DNA from: Actinomadura macrotermitis
Lineage (GTDB): Bacteria; Actinomycetota; Actinomycetes; Streptosporangiales; Streptosporangiaceae
Direction of reading: 5' to 3'
Length of the DNA stretch: 64,000 nt
Assembly: GCF_009604375.1 (NCBI RefSeq)
Contig: NZ_WEGH01000001.1
Coordinates: 248,001-312,000 of the forward strand
Shown: piece by piece, positions 1-9,982 of the stretch
Position numbering within the stretch: the stretch's first letter is position 1
Layout of the letters: each line of letters opens with the position of its first letter
Program-made: the position numbers and the translations under genes
The notes under the pieces: generated by a model
Seen by the model: the letters and a program-made list of their open reading frames with translations, nothing else
Told to the model about the DNA's origin: nothing
Database searches by the model: none

Positions 1-1
1 T

Positions 2-691
2 ACCGCCGCGGTGCACGCCGCCGCGTGGAAGCAGATGTTCGACGAGTTCCTGCGCGCGCGGGCCGAGCGGACCGGGGAGCCCTTCACCCCGTTCGACCCC
101 GTCGCCGACTACGGGACCTACGTCGACGGCAAGCGCCGCGAGGACGGCACCCGCTCCTTCCTGGAGTCGCGCGGGATCGAGCTGCCCGAGGGCACGCCGG
201 ACGACCCGCCGGACGCCGAGACCGTCCACGGCCTCGGCAACCGCAAGAACGCCCTGGTGCTGAAGCTCATCGAGGAGAAGGGCGTGCAGACCTACGACGG
301 CTCCATCGACTACGTGCGCGCCGCCCGCAAGGCCGGGCTGAAGACCGCGGTGGTCTCCTCCAGCGCCAACACCGCCCAGGTGCTGAAGGCCGTCGGCATC
401 ACCGACCTGTTCGACGCGCGGGTCGACGGCGTCGTCGCCCAGGAGCGGAACCTGCCCGGCAAGCCCGACCCGGCGATGTTCCTGGAGGGGGCGCGGGAGG
501 TCGGCGTCGCGGCGGACCGGGCGGCGGTGTTCGAGGACGCCCTGGCCGGCGTGCGGGCCGGCCACGCCGGCGGGTTCGCCTACGTCGTCGGCGTCAACCG
601 GGTCGGCGACGCGCAGGCGGCGGGCCTGGCCGAGTCCGGCGCCGACGTCGTCGTCGGCGACCTGTCGGAGCTGCTGAAGGGGGACGCGTGA
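2..691 (+). CDS. HAD-superfamily beta-phosphoglucomutase-like hydrolase (5' end cut off)
   Basis: The reading frame is already open at the left edge (T-A-A-V-H-A-A-A-W), which matches the stretch just after the catalytic DxDG loop of beta-phosphoglucomutase-like HAD proteins; the nucleophile itself lies outside the window. Visible HAD motifs are the Ser motif (VVSSSAN), the Lys of GKPDPAMF and the acidic [11 protein letters not shown] motif. The family interconverts beta-glucose-1-phosphate and glucose-6-phosphate or dephosphorylates sugar phosphates. Its stop overlaps the start of the GH65 phosphorylase by 4 bp (GTGA), so the two are translationally coupled: the phosphorylase would release beta-glucose-1-phosphate and this enzyme would feed it to glycolysis. 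The exact substrate is inferred. Confidence 0.85.
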   Translation, partial: TAAVHAAAWKQMFDEFLRARAERTGEPFTPFDPVADYGTYVDGKRREDGTRSFLESRGIELPEGTPDDPPDAETVHGLGNRKNALVLKLIEEKGVQTYDGSIDYVRAARKAGLKTAVVSSSANTAQVLKAVGITDLFDARVDGVVAQERNLPGKPDPAMFLEGAREVGVAADRAAVFEDALAGVRAGHAGGFAYVVGVNRVGDAQAAGLAESGADVVVGDLSELLKGDA

Positions 692-3072
692 ACGGCCCCG
701 AGGACATCCGCGACCCGTCCTACCTCGTCGACCCCTGGTGCGTGCGCGAGCCGGAGCTGCGGTTCGACCGGCTGGCGCAGAGCGAGTCGGTGTTCGCGCT
801 GTCCAACGGCCATATCGGGATGCGCGGCAACCTGGACGAGGGCGAGCCGCACGGGCTGCCCGGCACCTACCTCAACTCCTTCTACGAGCAGCGGCCGCTG
901 CCGCACGCCGAGATCGCCTACGGCAATCCCGAGTCGAGCCAGACCGTCATCAACGTCACCAACGGCAAGCTGATCCGGCTGCTGGTCGACGACGAGCCGT
1001 TCGACGTGCGCTACGGCGCCCTGCACCGCCACGAGCGGGTGCTGGACCTGCGGGCGGGCACGCTCACCCGGGAGGTGGAGTGGACCTCCCCCGCCGGGCA
1101 GAAGGTGCGCGTCACCAGCACCCGGCTGGTCTCGCTCACCCAGCGGGCCGTCGCGGCGGTCTGCTACGAGGTGGAGGCGCTGGACGCGCCCGCCCGGATC
1201 GTGGCGCAGTCCGAGCTGGTCGCCAACGAGGACCTGCCCGGCGCAGGCACCGACGACCCGCGCCAGTCGGCGGTGCTGGCGTCCCCGCTGGTCGGCGAGG
1301 AGCACGTCGCCAGCGGCACCAAGCAGGTGCTGGTGCACCGCACCCGGCACAGCGGGCTGCGGCTCGCCGCCGCGATGGACCACGAGGTGCACGGCCCCGA
1401 CCCGATCTCGGTCGAGTCCGAGAGCGTCCCCGACGTCGCCCGGATGACGGTCGCGACCCGGCTGGAGCCCGGCCAGAAGCTGCGGATCGTGAAGTACCTG
1501 GCGTACGGGTGGTCGAGCCGGCGGTCCCGGCCGGCGCTGCACGACCAGGTCATCGGGGCGCTCGCGGCGGCCCGGCAGACCGGCTGGGACGGCCTGCTGG
1601 AGGAGCAGCGCCGGTTCCTGGACGACTTCTGGCACGGCGCCGACGTCGAGGTGGACGGCGACGCCGAGGTCCAGCAGGCGGTGCGGTTCGGGCTGTTCCA
1701 CATCTTGCAGGCCGGGGCGCGCGCCGAGCGCCGGATGATCCCCGCCAAGGGGCTCACCGGCCCCGGCTACGACGGTCACACCTTCTGGGACAGCGAGACG
1801 TTCGTGCTGCCCGTGCTGACCTACACCCACCCCTCCGCCGCCGCCGACGCGCTCGCCTGGCGGCACATGACGCTGCCGCTCGCGCGCGAGCGGGCCAAGC
1901 AGCTCGGGCTGGCCGGCGCGACGTTCCCGTGGCGGACGATCCGCGGCCAGGAGTGCTCGGGCTACTGGCCGGCCGGCACCGCCGCGTTCCACATCAACGC
2001 CGACATCGCCGACGCGGTGGTCCGCTACGTGGACGCCACCGAGGACAGCGAGTTCGAGCGCGAGGTCGGGCTGGAGATGATGGTGGAGACCGCCCGGCTG
2101 TGGCGCGTCCTCGGCCACCACGACGTGGAGGGCGTCTTCCGCATCGACGGGGTGACCGGCCCCGACGAGTACAGCGCGGTGATGGACAACAACGTCTACA
2201 CGAACCTGATGGCGCGGCGGAACCTCCAGGAGGCCGCCAACATGGCGATGCGCCATCCCGACCTCGCCGAGCGGATGGGGGTGACGGCCGAGGAGGCGGC
2301 GTCCTGGCGGGACGCGGCGGCGGCGATGCTGGTGCCCTACGACGACCGGCTCGGCGTGCACCCGCAGTCCGAGGGGTTCACCAACCACGCCCTCTGGGAC
2401 TTCTCGGGGATGAAGCCGGACGACTACCCGCTGCTGCTGAACTTCCCTTACTTCGACCTGTACCGCAAGCAGGTCGTCAAGCAGGCCGACCTGGTCCTGG
2501 CGCTGCACCTGTGCGGCGAGGCGTTCACCCCCGAGCAGAAGGCCCGCGACTTCGACTACTACGAGGCGCTGACGGTGCGCGACTCCTCGCTGTCGGCGCA
2601 GACGCAGGCGGTGATCGCCGCCGAGGTGGGGCTGCTGGAACTGGCCCACGACTACCTCGGCGAGACCGCGCTGCTGGACCTGTACGACCTGAACCGCAAC
2701 ACCCGCGACGGCCTGCACATCGCCTCGATGGCGGGGGCGTGGAACGGCCTGGTCGCCGGGTTCGGCGGGATGCGCGCCGGGGGCGGCCGGCTGACGTTCG
2801 CGCCGCGGCTGCCCGGCGGCATCAGCCGGCTGGCGTTCCGGATGCGCTACCGGGGCAGCCTGATCAAGGTGACCGTCACCGGCGAGAGCGCCGTCTACGA
2901 ACTGCTGGACGGCCCCGCGCTGCAGCTGCACCACCACGGCGAAGTGGTCTCGCTCGCGGGCGAGCCGGCCGAACTGCCGATCCCCAAGATCGACGCGCCG
3001 AAGCCGCCGCACCAGCCAGCCGGGCGCGCGCCGGCGCCGCGGCGCGTCGACCCGCGGCACCGGAGCCGCTGA
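688..3072 (+). CDS. Glycoside hydrolase family 65 disaccharide phosphorylase (maltose/trehalose/kojibiose type)
   Basis: The 794-residue product has the usual GH65 length and layout: an N-terminal beta-sandwich (about 1-270), a linker, an (alpha/alpha)6 barrel and a small C-terminal beta domain. The catalytic acid motif [13 protein letters not shown] places the general acid at Glu494, and the phosphate-binding RDSSLS segment is present before the C-terminal domain. The enzyme splits an alpha-linked glucose disaccharide with inorganic phosphate to glucose plus beta-glucose-1-phosphate in the cytosol. The GTG start at 688 is chosen because it overlaps the upstream stop (GTGA). Which disaccharide is used cannot be read from the sequence. 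It ends immediately next to the convergent soxR stop. Confidence 0.88.
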   Translation: MNGPEDIRDPSYLVDPWCVREPELRFDRLAQSESVFALSNGHIGMRGNLDEGEPHGLPGTYLNSFYEQRPLPHAEIAYGNPESSQTVINVTNGKLIRLLVDDEPFDVRYGALHRHERVLDLRAGTLTREVEWTSPAGQKVRVTSTRLVSLTQRAVAAVCYEVEALDAPARIVAQSELVANEDLPGAGTDDPRQSAVLASPLVGEEHVASGTKQVLVHRTRHSGLRLAAAMDHEVHGPDPISVESESVPDVARMTVATRLEPGQKLRIVKYLAYGWSSRRSRPALHDQVIGALAAARQTGWDGLLEEQRRFLDDFWHGADVEVDGDAEVQQAVRFGLFHILQAGARAERRMIPAKGLTGPGYDGHTFWDSETFVLPVLTYTHPSAAADALAWRHMTLPLARERAKQLGLAGATFPWRTIRGQECSGYWPAGTAAFHINADIADAVVRYVDATEDSEFEREVGLEMMVETARLWRVLGHHDVEGVFRIDGVTGPDEYSAVMDNNVYTNLMARRNLQEAANMAMRHPDLAERMGVTAEEAASWRDAAAAMLVPYDDRLGVHPQSEGFTNHALWDFSGMKPDDYPLLLNFPYFDLYRKQVVKQADLVLALHLCGEAFTPEQKARDFDYYEALTVRDSSLSAQTQAVIAAEVGLLELAHDYLGETALLDLYDLNRNTRDGLHIASMAGAWNGLVAGFGGMRAGGGRLTFAPRLPGGISRLAFRMRYRGSLIKVTVTGESAVYELLDGPALQLHHHGEVVSLAGEPAELPIPKIDAPKPPHQPAGRAPAPRRVDPRHRSR

Positions 3073-3639
3073 TCAGCGGCCCCCGGCGGGGACGCACGGC
3101 TCCCCGGAGCCGCACGGGGCCTCGTCCGCGGCCCGGTCGCCGACCCGGTCGCCGGTCCGGGCCTCGTCGCCGGCGGGGGCGTCGCGCGGGGCGAGCAGCC
3201 GGCGCGGGCCGGGCCCGTCGTCGCCGAGCCGGTCGTAGGGGTTGGCGAGGGCGCACCGGCTCATCGACAGGCAGCCGCAGCCGATGCAGTCGGTGAGGTC
3301 GTCGCGCAGCCGCTCCAGCTGCGCGATCCGGGCGTCCAGCTCGCCGCGCCAGGTCTGCGACAGCCGCGCCCAGTCGTCCACCGTCGGGGTGCGGCCGTCG
3401 GGCAGCGTGGCGAGCGCCGCGCGGATGTCGGCGAGCGGGATGCCGACGCGCTGGGACACCTTGATGAACGCCACCCGGCGCAGCGTGTCGCGGCTGAACC
3501 GGCGCTGGTTGCCCGCCGTGCGGCGGCTGCTGATCAGGCCCTTGGCCTCGTAGAAGTGCAGCGCCGACACCGCGACCCCGCTCCGCTCGGCGAGCTGGCC
3601 GACGGTCAGCTCCTGCACCCTGAACTCCAGCCGTGTCAT
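3073..3639 (-). CDS. soxR: SoxR, redox-sensing MerR-family regulator
   Basis: The 188-residue protein has an N-terminal MerR winged helix ([21 protein letters not shown], residues 11-31), a dimerisation helix and the [2Fe-2S] cluster motif with Cys118, Cys121, Cys123 and Cys129 (CIGCGC...C), the SoxR hallmark. In actinobacteria SoxR responds to redox-cycling compounds and endogenous pigments rather than running a SoxS cascade (family knowledge). The C-terminal tail after residue 135 is acidic and disordered, longer than in E. coli. No Shine-Dalgarno is seen; a TAGCAT box lies 6 nt before the ATG, so the mRNA may be leaderless. No obvious SoxR target box was identified nearby. Confidence 0.92.
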   Translation of the reverse strand: MTRLEFRVQELTVGQLAERSGVAVSALHFYEAKGLISSRRTAGNQRRFSRDTLRRVAFIKVSQRVGIPLADIRAALATLPDGRTPTVDDWARLSQTWRGELDARIAQLERLRDDLTDCIGCGCLSMSRCALANPYDRLGDDGPGPRRLLAPRDAPAGDEARTGDRVGDRAADEAPCGSGEPCVPAGGR

Positions 3640-3688
3640 GGGCGCATGCTACCCACGCGCCCCCGGCGCGGGCCCCGGGCACGGGCCC

Positions 3689-4261
3689 CTAGGCGGCGGT
3701 GTGCGGCTGCCGCGCGGAGGCGCGTTCGCCCAGCTTGCGGACCCGGAACGCCGCGCCGATCATCATGGCGCCGAACAGGATCGAGAAGAAGCCGATCATC
3801 CAGATGACCGCGAGGGCGCCCGAGACGGGCCAGATGAACAGCAGCACGCCGAACAGCACCGAGACCGCGCCGGTGAGGGCGTAGAGCCACTCCCCCTCGA
3901 TCTCCTTGCGCATCGCGATCGCCGCGACGATCTCCATGACGCCGGTGACCACGGCCCAGGCGGCGATCAGCATGAGCAGGGCCAGGCCGGTCATGGCGGG
4001 CCAGAACAGCGCCATGAGGCCGAGCACGATGCCGGCGACGCCCGACACCGCCAGCCAGCCGCGCGACCCGCCCGCCCCGGCGCTGCCGCGGATCGCACCG
4101 GCGACCGCGATGACGCCGTCCACCAGCGCGTAGGCGCCGAACAGCACGACCAGCGCCCACACGGTGATGCCGGGCCAGATCCAGGCGACGATGCCGAAGA
4201 GGATGGCGAACGCGCCGCGCAGGGCGAGGACCCACCAGTTGCGGGTGATGGTGTCAAGCAT
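3689..4261 (-). CDS. HdeD-like (DUF308) membrane protein
   Basis: A 190-residue hydrophobic protein with about six predicted membrane helices arranged as repeated helix-turn-helix units with conserved (I/L)xP and G(A)Y motifs ([28 protein letters not shown]), characteristic of the HdeD/DUF308 family. E. coli HdeD is linked to acid resistance; in actinobacteria the role is unknown. Its ATG lies 8 bp inside the 3' end of the Clp-type ATPase gene, so the two are one transcript and translationally coupled, suggesting a general stress or envelope-protection role. The C-terminal tail is basic and cytoplasmic. Confidence 0.82.
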   Translation of the reverse strand: MLDTITRNWWVLALRGAFAILFGIVAWIWPGITVWALVVLFGAYALVDGVIAVAGAIRGSAGAGGSRGWLAVSGVAGIVLGLMALFWPAMTGLALLMLIAAWAVVTGVMEIVAAIAMRKEIEGEWLYALTGAVSVLFGVLLFIWPVSGALAVIWMIGFFSILFGAMMIGAAFRVRKLGERASARQPHTAA

Positions 4262-6794
4262 GCTCGTCTCCCTGTCCGTTCTCCGAGCCGGTGGCGGGTG
4301 CGCCGCCCTGGACGTCGATGGCGAGCGCGTCGTCGCCCTCGCCGGCGTCCAGGCGCACCTGTGAGCCTTCGCTGATCTGCCCGTTCAGCAGCATCCGCGA
4401 CAGCGGGTTGTCCACCTCGCGCTGGACGGTGCGGCGGAGCGGGCGGGCGCCGAACTCGGGCTGGTAGCCCTTGGCGGCCAGCCGGTCCTTGGCGGCGTCG
4501 GTGACCGTCAGCGTCACGCCCTGCCCGGCGAGGCGCTGCCGGGACTTGCCGAGCAGCAGGTCCACGATCTGGCGCAGCTCCTCGCGGTCCAGCCGGGTGA
4601 ACACCACCGTCTCGTCGATCCGGTTGAGCAGCTCGGGCGGCAGCGAGCGCATCAGCAGGTCCATGACCTGCTGGTTCAGCTCGTCGCTGTCCTCGCCGGC
4701 GTCCAGGATGAGCTGGGCGCCCATGTTGCTGGTCATGATGACGACGGTGTTGCTGAAGTCGACGGTGCGGCCCTGGCCGTCGGTGAGCCGGCCGTCGTCG
4801 AGCATCTGCAGCAGGATGTTCATCACGTCGGGGTGGGCCTTCTCGATCTCGTCGAGCAGGACCACGCTGTGCGGGCGGCGCCGCACCGCCTCGGTGAGCT
4901 GGCCCGCCTCCTCGTAGCCGACGTAGCCGGGCGGGGCGCCGATCAGCCGGGCGACGGTGTGCTTCTCCTGGTACTCGCTCATGTCGACGCGGACCATGTG
5001 GTCGGTGCCGCCGAACAGCACGTCGGCCAGGGCGCGCGCGAGCTCGGTCTTGCCGACGCCGGTCGGGCCGAGGAACAGGAAGCTGCCCTGCGGCCGGTCG
5101 GGGTCGCCGAGGCCGGCGCGGGCGCGGCGGACGGCCTCGGCGACCAGCCCGACGGCCTCGTCCTGCCCGACGACGCGCTCGTGCAGGTGCTCCTCCAGCC
5201 GCAGCAGCCGGTCGCGCTCCTCCTCGGTGAGCTGGGCGACCGGGATGCCGGTCCGCTTGGACACCACCTCGGCGATGTCGGTCGCGGTCACCTGCGGCAC
5301 GTCGTCCTGGCCGTGCCGGGCCGCCTCCAGCTCGGGCCGCAGCCGCTCGATCTCGGCGCGCAGCTCCTTGGCGCGGTCGTAGTTCTCGCTCGCGATCGCC
5401 TGGTCCTTGTCGCGGTGCAGCGCGTCCAGCCGCTGCTCCAGCTCGCGCGCGCCCTGGTCGGGCGCCAGCGAGCGCAGCCGGACGCGCGCGGCGGCCTGGT
5501 CCATCAGGTCGATCGCCTTGTCGGGCAGGAACCGGTCGGAGATGTAGCGGTGCGACATCCGCGCGGCGGCGTCGAGCGCGTCGTCGGTGACGCGGACCTG
5601 GTGGTGCGCCTCGTAGGCGTCGCGCAGCCCGGCCAGGATCTGGACGGTGTCCTCCACCGACGGCTCGGGCACCAGGACCGGCTGGAAGCGCCGCTCCAGC
5701 GCCGCGTCCTTCTCGATGTTGCGGCGGTACTCGTCGATCGTGGTGGCCGCGATGACGTGCAGCTCGCCGCGGGCGAGCGCGGGCTTGAGGATGTTGGCGG
5801 CGTCCATGCCGCCCTCGGCGGCGCCCGCGCCGACCAGGGTGTGCACCTCGTCGATGAAGATCACCAGCTCGTCGGAGTGCTCGCGGATCTCGTCGACGAC
5901 CTTCTTGATGCGCTCCTCGAACTCGCCGCGGTACTTGGACCCGGCGACCATCCCGGTGAGGTCCAGCGCGACGACGCGCTTGTCCTTCAGCGTCTCGGGG
6001 ACCGCGCCGTTGACGATGCGCTGGGCGATGCCCTCCACGATCGCGGTCTTGCCGACGCCCGGCTCGCCGATCAGGCACGGGTTGTTCTTGGTGCGCCGCG
6101 ACAGCACCTCGATGGCCTGCTCGATCTCGTCCTCGCGGCCGACGACCGGGTCCAGGCCGCCGTCGCGGGCGGTCTCGGTGAGGTCGCGGCCGTACTCGTC
6201 CAGCGTCGGGGTGGACCCGCCCGCGGCGCGCACGCCGCCGCCGGCCCGTTCCGGCTCGGCCAGCACCGCGCTCTGCAGTTCGTTGGCGGACACGCCCTGC
6301 GCGCCGAGCAGCCGGGAGGCCTGCGAGTCGGGGTTGGCGGCGAGCGCGAGCAGCAGGTGCTCGGGGCCGATGTAGCTGGCCTCCAGGGCGCGCGAGATCC
6401 GCTGGGAGTCCAGCAGCGCGCGCTTGGCGGCCGGGGTCAGCGTCGTCGGGGTCTCGCCGGGCGTGCCGGCGCCGGTGAGGTCGGCGATCCGGGCCAGCAG
6501 CCCGTGCGGGTCGGCGCCCGCCGTGCTCAGCAGACCGCGGGCGGGGTCGGTCTCGGCGGCGGCGCCGAGCAGGTCGATGACGTCCAGGTCGGCGGCGCCG
6601 CGCTCCCCGGCGCGGTGCAGCGCCTGCCCGACCAGTTCCCGCCCGCTCTCGCTGAGCATGCGCCCGATGTCGACGCGCTGGACGCCGCCCGAGGACGGCG
6701 GCCACGACTCCGGCGCGCCGAACACGCGCCCGGTCAGGTACTCGAACCCCCGGAACGGGTCGTTGAACATGGAACCGAATGGCGAGCTGGTCAC
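4254..6794 (-). CDS. ClpC-like AAA+ chaperone ATPase lacking a ClpP-docking loop
   Basis: The 846-residue product has a divergent Clp-N double repeat (about 43-185), a first AAA+ module (Walker A GEPGVGKT 243-250, Walker B FIDEVH 313-318), a short middle region with a UVR-like helix pair (about 454-488) and a second AAA+ module (Walker A GPTGVGKT 576-583, Walker B VVLLDE 644-649). The short UVR-type middle is ClpC-like, not the long ClpB coiled coil. The segment between SNMGAQ and PPELLNRID, where ClpC/ClpA carry an [LIV]GF tripeptide for ClpP docking, has no GF ([15 protein letters not shown]). The protein is therefore more likely a stand-alone unfoldase/disaggregase. GTG start with an AGGGGG ribosome site. 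Coupled to the HdeD-like gene. No HspR/HAIR box was recognised upstream. Confidence 0.88.
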   Translation of the reverse strand: MTSSPFGSMFNDPFRGFEYLTGRVFGAPESWPPSSGGVQRVDIGRMLSESGRELVGQALHRAGERGAADLDVIDLLGAAAETDPARGLLSTAGADPHGLLARIADLTGAGTPGETPTTLTPAAKRALLDSQRISRALEASYIGPEHLLLALAANPDSQASRLLGAQGVSANELQSAVLAEPERAGGGVRAAGGSTPTLDEYGRDLTETARDGGLDPVVGREDEIEQAIEVLSRRTKNNPCLIGEPGVGKTAIVEGIAQRIVNGAVPETLKDKRVVALDLTGMVAGSKYRGEFEERIKKVVDEIREHSDELVIFIDEVHTLVGAGAAEGGMDAANILKPALARGELHVIAATTIDEYRRNIEKDAALERRFQPVLVPEPSVEDTVQILAGLRDAYEAHHQVRVTDDALDAAARMSHRYISDRFLPDKAIDLMDQAAARVRLRSLAPDQGARELEQRLDALHRDKDQAIASENYDRAKELRAEIERLRPELEAARHGQDDVPQVTATDIAEVVSKRTGIPVAQLTEEERDRLLRLEEHLHERVVGQDEAVGLVAEAVRRARAGLGDPDRPQGSFLFLGPTGVGKTELARALADVLFGGTDHMVRVDMSEYQEKHTVARLIGAPPGYVGYEEAGQLTEAVRRRPHSVVLLDEIEKAHPDVMNILLQMLDDGRLTDGQGRTVDFSNTVVIMTSNMGAQLILDAGEDSDELNQQVMDLLMRSLPPELLNRIDETVVFTRLDREELRQIVDLLLGKSRQRLAGQGVTLTVTDAAKDRLAAKGYQPEFGARPLRRTVQREVDNPLSRMLLNGQISEGSQVRLDAGEGDDALAIDVQGGAPATGSENGQGDEHA

Positions 6795-6884
6795 AGTGAG
6801 AAACCCCCTTGCCTCACTGCTAGCCGCGCGGCCCCGCTGACAAGACCAAGAGTTCTACCAAAAAGGACAAAGAACCCTGAACAC

Positions 6885-6919
6885 CGACGACCGCGGGGCC
6901 GGTGGCCCCGCGGTCGTCG
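6885..6919 (-). terminator. Intrinsic-type terminator of pckG
   Basis: Perfect 16-bp inverted repeat (6885-6900 and 6904-6919) around a 3-nt loop, 26 bp beyond the pckG stop. No T-run follows, as is common in high-GC actinobacteria. It also separates pckG from the clp promoter region. Confidence 0.8.
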
Positions 6920-6944
6920 CGGTTCGGCGCCTGACGGCGTCAGG

Positions 6945-8762
6945 TCACTCGCCCAGGCGGTTCACCAGGGCGTTGTACTCGTCCCACAGCTCCTTCGGCA
7001 GGTGGTCGCCGAAGGTCTCGAAGTGCCCGGGGACCAGCGCGGCCTCCTGCTTCCAGACCTCGGTGTCCACCGACAGCAGCGTGTCGAGGTCGGCGGGGTC
7101 GATGTCCAGGCCCTCGGTGTCCAGGGCGTCCTTGGTCGGCAGCTGGCCGATCGGGGACTTGACGGCGTCGGCCTGCCCGTTCAGCCGGTCCACGATCCAC
7201 TTCAGCACCCGGCTGTTCTCGCCGAAGCCCGGCCAGATGAACTTGCCGTCGGCGTTCTTGCGGAACCAGTTGACGTAGTAGATCCGCGGCAGCTTCTCGG
7301 CGTCGGTGGACTTGCCGATCTTCAGCCAGTGCGCGAAGTAGTCGCCCATGTTGTAGCCGCAGAACGGCAGCATGGCGAACGGGTCGCGGCGCAGCTCGCC
7401 GACGGTGCCCTCGGCGGCGGCGGTCTTCTCCGAGGCGACGTTGGCGCCGAGGAAGACGCCCTGCTGCCAGTCGAAGGACTCGGTGACCAGCGGGACCGCC
7501 GAGGCGCGGCGGCCGCCGAACAGGATCGCCGAGATCGGCACGCCCTTGGGGTCCTCCCACTCCGGCGCGATGATCGGGCACTGCCCGGCCGGGGTGGTGA
7601 AGCGGGCGTTCGGGTGCGCGGCCGGGGTGCCCGACCCGGGCGTCCAGTCGTTGCCCTTCCAGTCGGTCAGGTGCGCCGGGGGCTCCTCGGTGAGGCCCTC
7701 CCACCACACGTCGCCGTCGTCGGTCAGCGCGACGTTGGTGAAGATGCTGTTGCCCCACAGCGTCTTCACCGCGTTGGCGTTGGTGGCCGCGCCGGTGCCG
7801 GGCGCGACGCCGAAGAAGCCGGCCTCGGGGTTGATGGCGTAGAGGCGGCCGTCCTCGCCGAAGCGCATCCAGGCGATGTCGTCGCCGATGGTCTCGACCT
7901 TCCAGCCCGGGATGGTCGGCTCCAGCATGGCCAGGTTGGTCTTGCCGCAGGCCGACGGGAACGCGGCCGCGACGTAGCGGGTCTCGCCCTGCGGCGGGGT
8001 GAGCTTGAGGATGAGCATGTGCTCGGCCATCCAGCCCTCGTCGCGGGCCATGGTCGAGGCGATGCGCAGCGCGTAGCACTTCTTGCCGAGCAGGGCGTTG
8101 CCGCCGTAGCCCGACCCGTAGGACCAGATCTCGCGGGTCTCGGGGAAGTGCGAGATGTACTTGGTGGAGCTGCACGGCCACGGCACGTCGGCCTGGCCGG
8201 GCTCCAGCGGGGCGCCGACGGAGTGGACGGCCTTGACGAACTGGCCGCGCTCCTCGATGAGGCGCAGCGCGCCCTCGCCCATCCGGGTCATGATCTTCAT
8301 CGAGACCACGACGTAGGGGGAGTCGGTGATCTCCACGCCGAGCTGGGAGATGTTGCCGCCGAGCGGGCCCATGCAGAACGGCACCACGTACATGGTGCGG
8401 CCCTTCATACAGCCGGCGAAGAGCTCGGAGAAGGTGGCACGCATCTTGTCGGGCGCGATCCAGTTGTTGGTCGGGCCCGCGTCCGCCTCGTTCTCGGAGC
8501 AGATGTAGGTGCGGTCCTCTACTCGCGCCACGTCGCTCGGGTCGGAGGCGGCGTAGAAGCTGTTCGGGCGCTTGGCGGAGTCCAGGCGTTTGAACGTGCC
8601 CTGCTCCACGAGGAGGCCGGTCAGGCGCTCCCACTCGGCCTCGGAGCCGTCACACCACTCGATCCGGTCGGGCCGCGTCAGCTCGGCGATCCCACGCACC
8701 CAGTCGATGAGTTCGGTGTGACTGGTCGGGGCCTGGTCGAGGCCGGGGATCTGGTTGGACAC
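6945..8762 (-). CDS. pckG: Phosphoenolpyruvate carboxykinase (GTP)
   Basis: The 605-residue length and sequence are typical of GTP-dependent PEPCK. The kinase-1a loop [13 protein letters not shown] carries the phosphate-binding lysine and the hyper-reactive Cys272; the oxaloacetate/PEP-binding N-terminal region and the PFCMGPLGG motif are present. The enzyme converts oxaloacetate plus GTP to PEP, GDP and CO2 in the cytosol, the entry step of gluconeogenesis and an anaplerotic node. It is a single-gene transcript with its own terminator and a 170-bp, comparatively AT-rich upstream region holding three palindromic sites, which suggests control by carbon-source regulators. Confidence 0.97.
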   Translation of the reverse strand: MSNQIPGLDQAPTSHTELIDWVRGIAELTRPDRIEWCDGSEAEWERLTGLLVEQGTFKRLDSAKRPNSFYAASDPSDVARVEDRTYICSENEADAGPTNNWIAPDKMRATFSELFAGCMKGRTMYVVPFCMGPLGGNISQLGVEITDSPYVVVSMKIMTRMGEGALRLIEERGQFVKAVHSVGAPLEPGQADVPWPCSSTKYISHFPETREIWSYGSGYGGNALLGKKCYALRIASTMARDEGWMAEHMLILKLTPPQGETRYVAAAFPSACGKTNLAMLEPTIPGWKVETIGDDIAWMRFGEDGRLYAINPEAGFFGVAPGTGAATNANAVKTLWGNSIFTNVALTDDGDVWWEGLTEEPPAHLTDWKGNDWTPGSGTPAAHPNARFTTPAGQCPIIAPEWEDPKGVPISAILFGGRRASAVPLVTESFDWQQGVFLGANVASEKTAAAEGTVGELRRDPFAMLPFCGYNMGDYFAHWLKIGKSTDAEKLPRIYYVNWFRKNADGKFIWPGFGENSRVLKWIVDRLNGQADAVKSPIGQLPTKDALDTEGLDIDPADLDTLLSVDTEVWKQEAALVPGHFETFGDHLPKELWDEYNALVNRLGE

Positions 8763-8825
8763 GGGCTACTCCTTCAGCTGTTCGCAGGATCTTTGCATCA
8801 TGAACAAAAGCGAACGTCTTTGCCA

Positions 8826-8841
8826 TTTGGTCTGGACCAAT
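8826..8841. promoter_or_regulatory. DasR-like (GntR/HutC-type) operator upstream of pckG
   Basis: The 16-mer TTTGGTCTGGACCAAT contains TGGTCTGGACCA, which differs at one position from the dre core TGGTCTAGACCA bound by DasR, the GlcNAc-responsive GntR regulator of streptomycetes (recalled consensus). The arms TTGGTC/GACCAA are perfect inverted repeats. It lies 64-79 bp upstream of the pckG start codon. Binding by DasR itself is inferred. Confidence 0.55.
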
Positions 8842-8842
8842 C

Positions 8843-8860
8843 GGTCCCAGATTTGGGACC
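8843..8860. promoter_or_regulatory. Palindrome GGTCCCA-N4-TGGGACC upstream of pckG
   Basis: A perfect 7-bp inverted repeat with 4-bp spacer that begins 1 bp after the dre-like site. It could be an independent operator or the binding site of a second regulator; I do not recognise the motif. Confidence 0.45.
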
Positions 8861-8873
8861 TCTCACACCCATT

Positions 8874-8889
8874 TGTGATTGATGTCACG
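8874..8889. promoter_or_regulatory. Crp/GlxR-like site upstream of pckG
   Basis: TGTGATTGATGTCACG matches the cAMP-receptor consensus TGTGA-N6-TCACA at 9 of the 10 defined positions. Actinobacterial Crp and GlxR bind such sites, and central carbon genes are typical targets (family knowledge). The position far upstream of the start fits an activator site. Confidence 0.5.
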
Positions 8890-8938
8890 CGAAAAGTCCT
8901 GTTCGGCGGGGCCGCGCGGCACTCCGGGCCGCGCAGGC

Positions 8939-9982
8939 TCAAGCTGGATAAACGCGCGTTTCGGTGGCCTTCACCGCGGCCCACACCCGGCTGCCCTCGG
9001 TCAGGCGCAGTTCCGCGACCGCGCCGGGAGTGACGTCCGCGGCGGCGGTGAACGGCGGTCCGTCGAGCCGGATCCGCACCCGGTCCCCCCGCCGCTCGAC
9101 CGCGCCGATCGTGGCCTGCCAGAGATTGCGCGGGCTGCCGTCCGGCCTGGACCGGTACAGCGCCACCGCGTCCGGCGAGAAGGCGAGGAAAACCTCACCC
9201 TGCAGTGAGTCCACGGTGTCGAGCCGGTGACCTTCCTCTAGCACCACGGTGTGGCCGTCCGCCCGGCCCCGGTAGAGGTTCAGGCCGACCAGCCGGGCCA
9301 CGTAGTCGGTGCGGGGCCGCCGCGCGACCTCGGCGGGCGGGCCCTGCTGGACGAGCCGGCCCCGCTCGACCACCACGATCCGGTCGGCGAGCACCATCGC
9401 GTCCAGCGGGTCGTGGGTGACCAGCACCGCCGCGCCGCCGAACCCGGCCAGGTGGCGGCCGAGGGCGGCGCGGATCTCCAGCCGGGTGTGCGCGTCCAGC
9501 GCCGCCAGCGGCTCGTCGAGCAGCAGCAGCCTCGGCTCCACCGCCAGGGCGCGGGCGAGCGCGACGCGCTGCGCCTGGCCGCCCGACAGGGCCCGCGGCC
9601 GGGACGAGGCGTGCTCGGCGAGCCCGACCCGGGCCAGCCACTCCGCGGCGCGGCGGCGCGCCGCGGCCTTGCGCTCGCCCTGGCAGCGCGGCCCGAAGGC
9701 GACGTTGTCCAGGGCGCTGAGGTGCGGGAACAGCAGGTAGTCCTGGAAGACCATGCCGATGCCGCGCCGTTCGGGCGGCAGCGGGCGCAGGTCGGCGCCG
9801 TCCACCCGCACGTGCCCGCCCGCCATCGGGACCAGGCCCGCCAGGGCGCGCAGCGCGGTGCTCTTGCCGGCGCCGTTCGGGCCGAGCAGCGCGACGACCT
9901 CGCCGGGCTCGGCGGCGAGCGCCAGGTCCAGGTCGAAGGCGCCGCGCCGCACCACCACCCGCGCGTCCAGGCCCTTCCTCAC
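8939..9982 (-). CDS. modC: Molybdate ABC transporter ATP-binding protein
   Basis: The 347-residue protein has an ABC domain (about 1-230) with Walker A GPNGAGKST, Q-loop, signature LSGGQAQR and Walker B LLLLDEPLAALD, followed by a C-terminal TOBE/Mop-like domain (about 270-347), which is the ModC layout. It powers molybdate (possibly tungstate) import through ModB. The GTG start at 9982 overlaps the modB stop by 4 bp (GTGA). It is the last gene of the operon. Confidence 0.92.
   Translation of the reverse strand: MRKGLDARVVVRRGAFDLDLALAAEPGEVVALLGPNGAGKSTALRALAGLVPMAGGHVRVDGADLRPLPPERRGIGMVFQDYLLFPHLSALDNVAFGPRCQGERKAAARRRAAEWLARVGLAEHASSRPRALSGGQAQRVALARALAVEPRLLLLDEPLAALDAHTRLEIRAALGRHLAGFGGAAVLVTHDPLDAMVLADRIVVVERGRLVQQGPPAEVARRPRTDYVARLVGLNLYRGRADGHTVVLEEGHRLDTVDSLQGEVFLAFSPDAVALYRSRPDGSPRNLWQATIGAVERRGDRVRIRLDGPPFTAAADVTPGAVAELRLTEGSRVWAAVKATETRVYPA

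Noticed and set aside
580..3060. Long minus-strand frame across the GH65 gene
   Set aside because: Composition is biased and no conserved motif is present; the plus-strand GH65 protein has catalytic residues and normal length.
6795..6884. HspR (HAIR) or CIRCE heat-shock box upstream of the Clp gene
   Set aside because: No CTTGAGT-N7-ACTCAAG or CIRCE inverted repeat could be found on either strand.
4833..8882. A 1349-codon plus-strand frame across clp and pckG
   Set aside because: It has low-complexity composition and no motif, and lies antisense to two well-defined genes with full family signatures.
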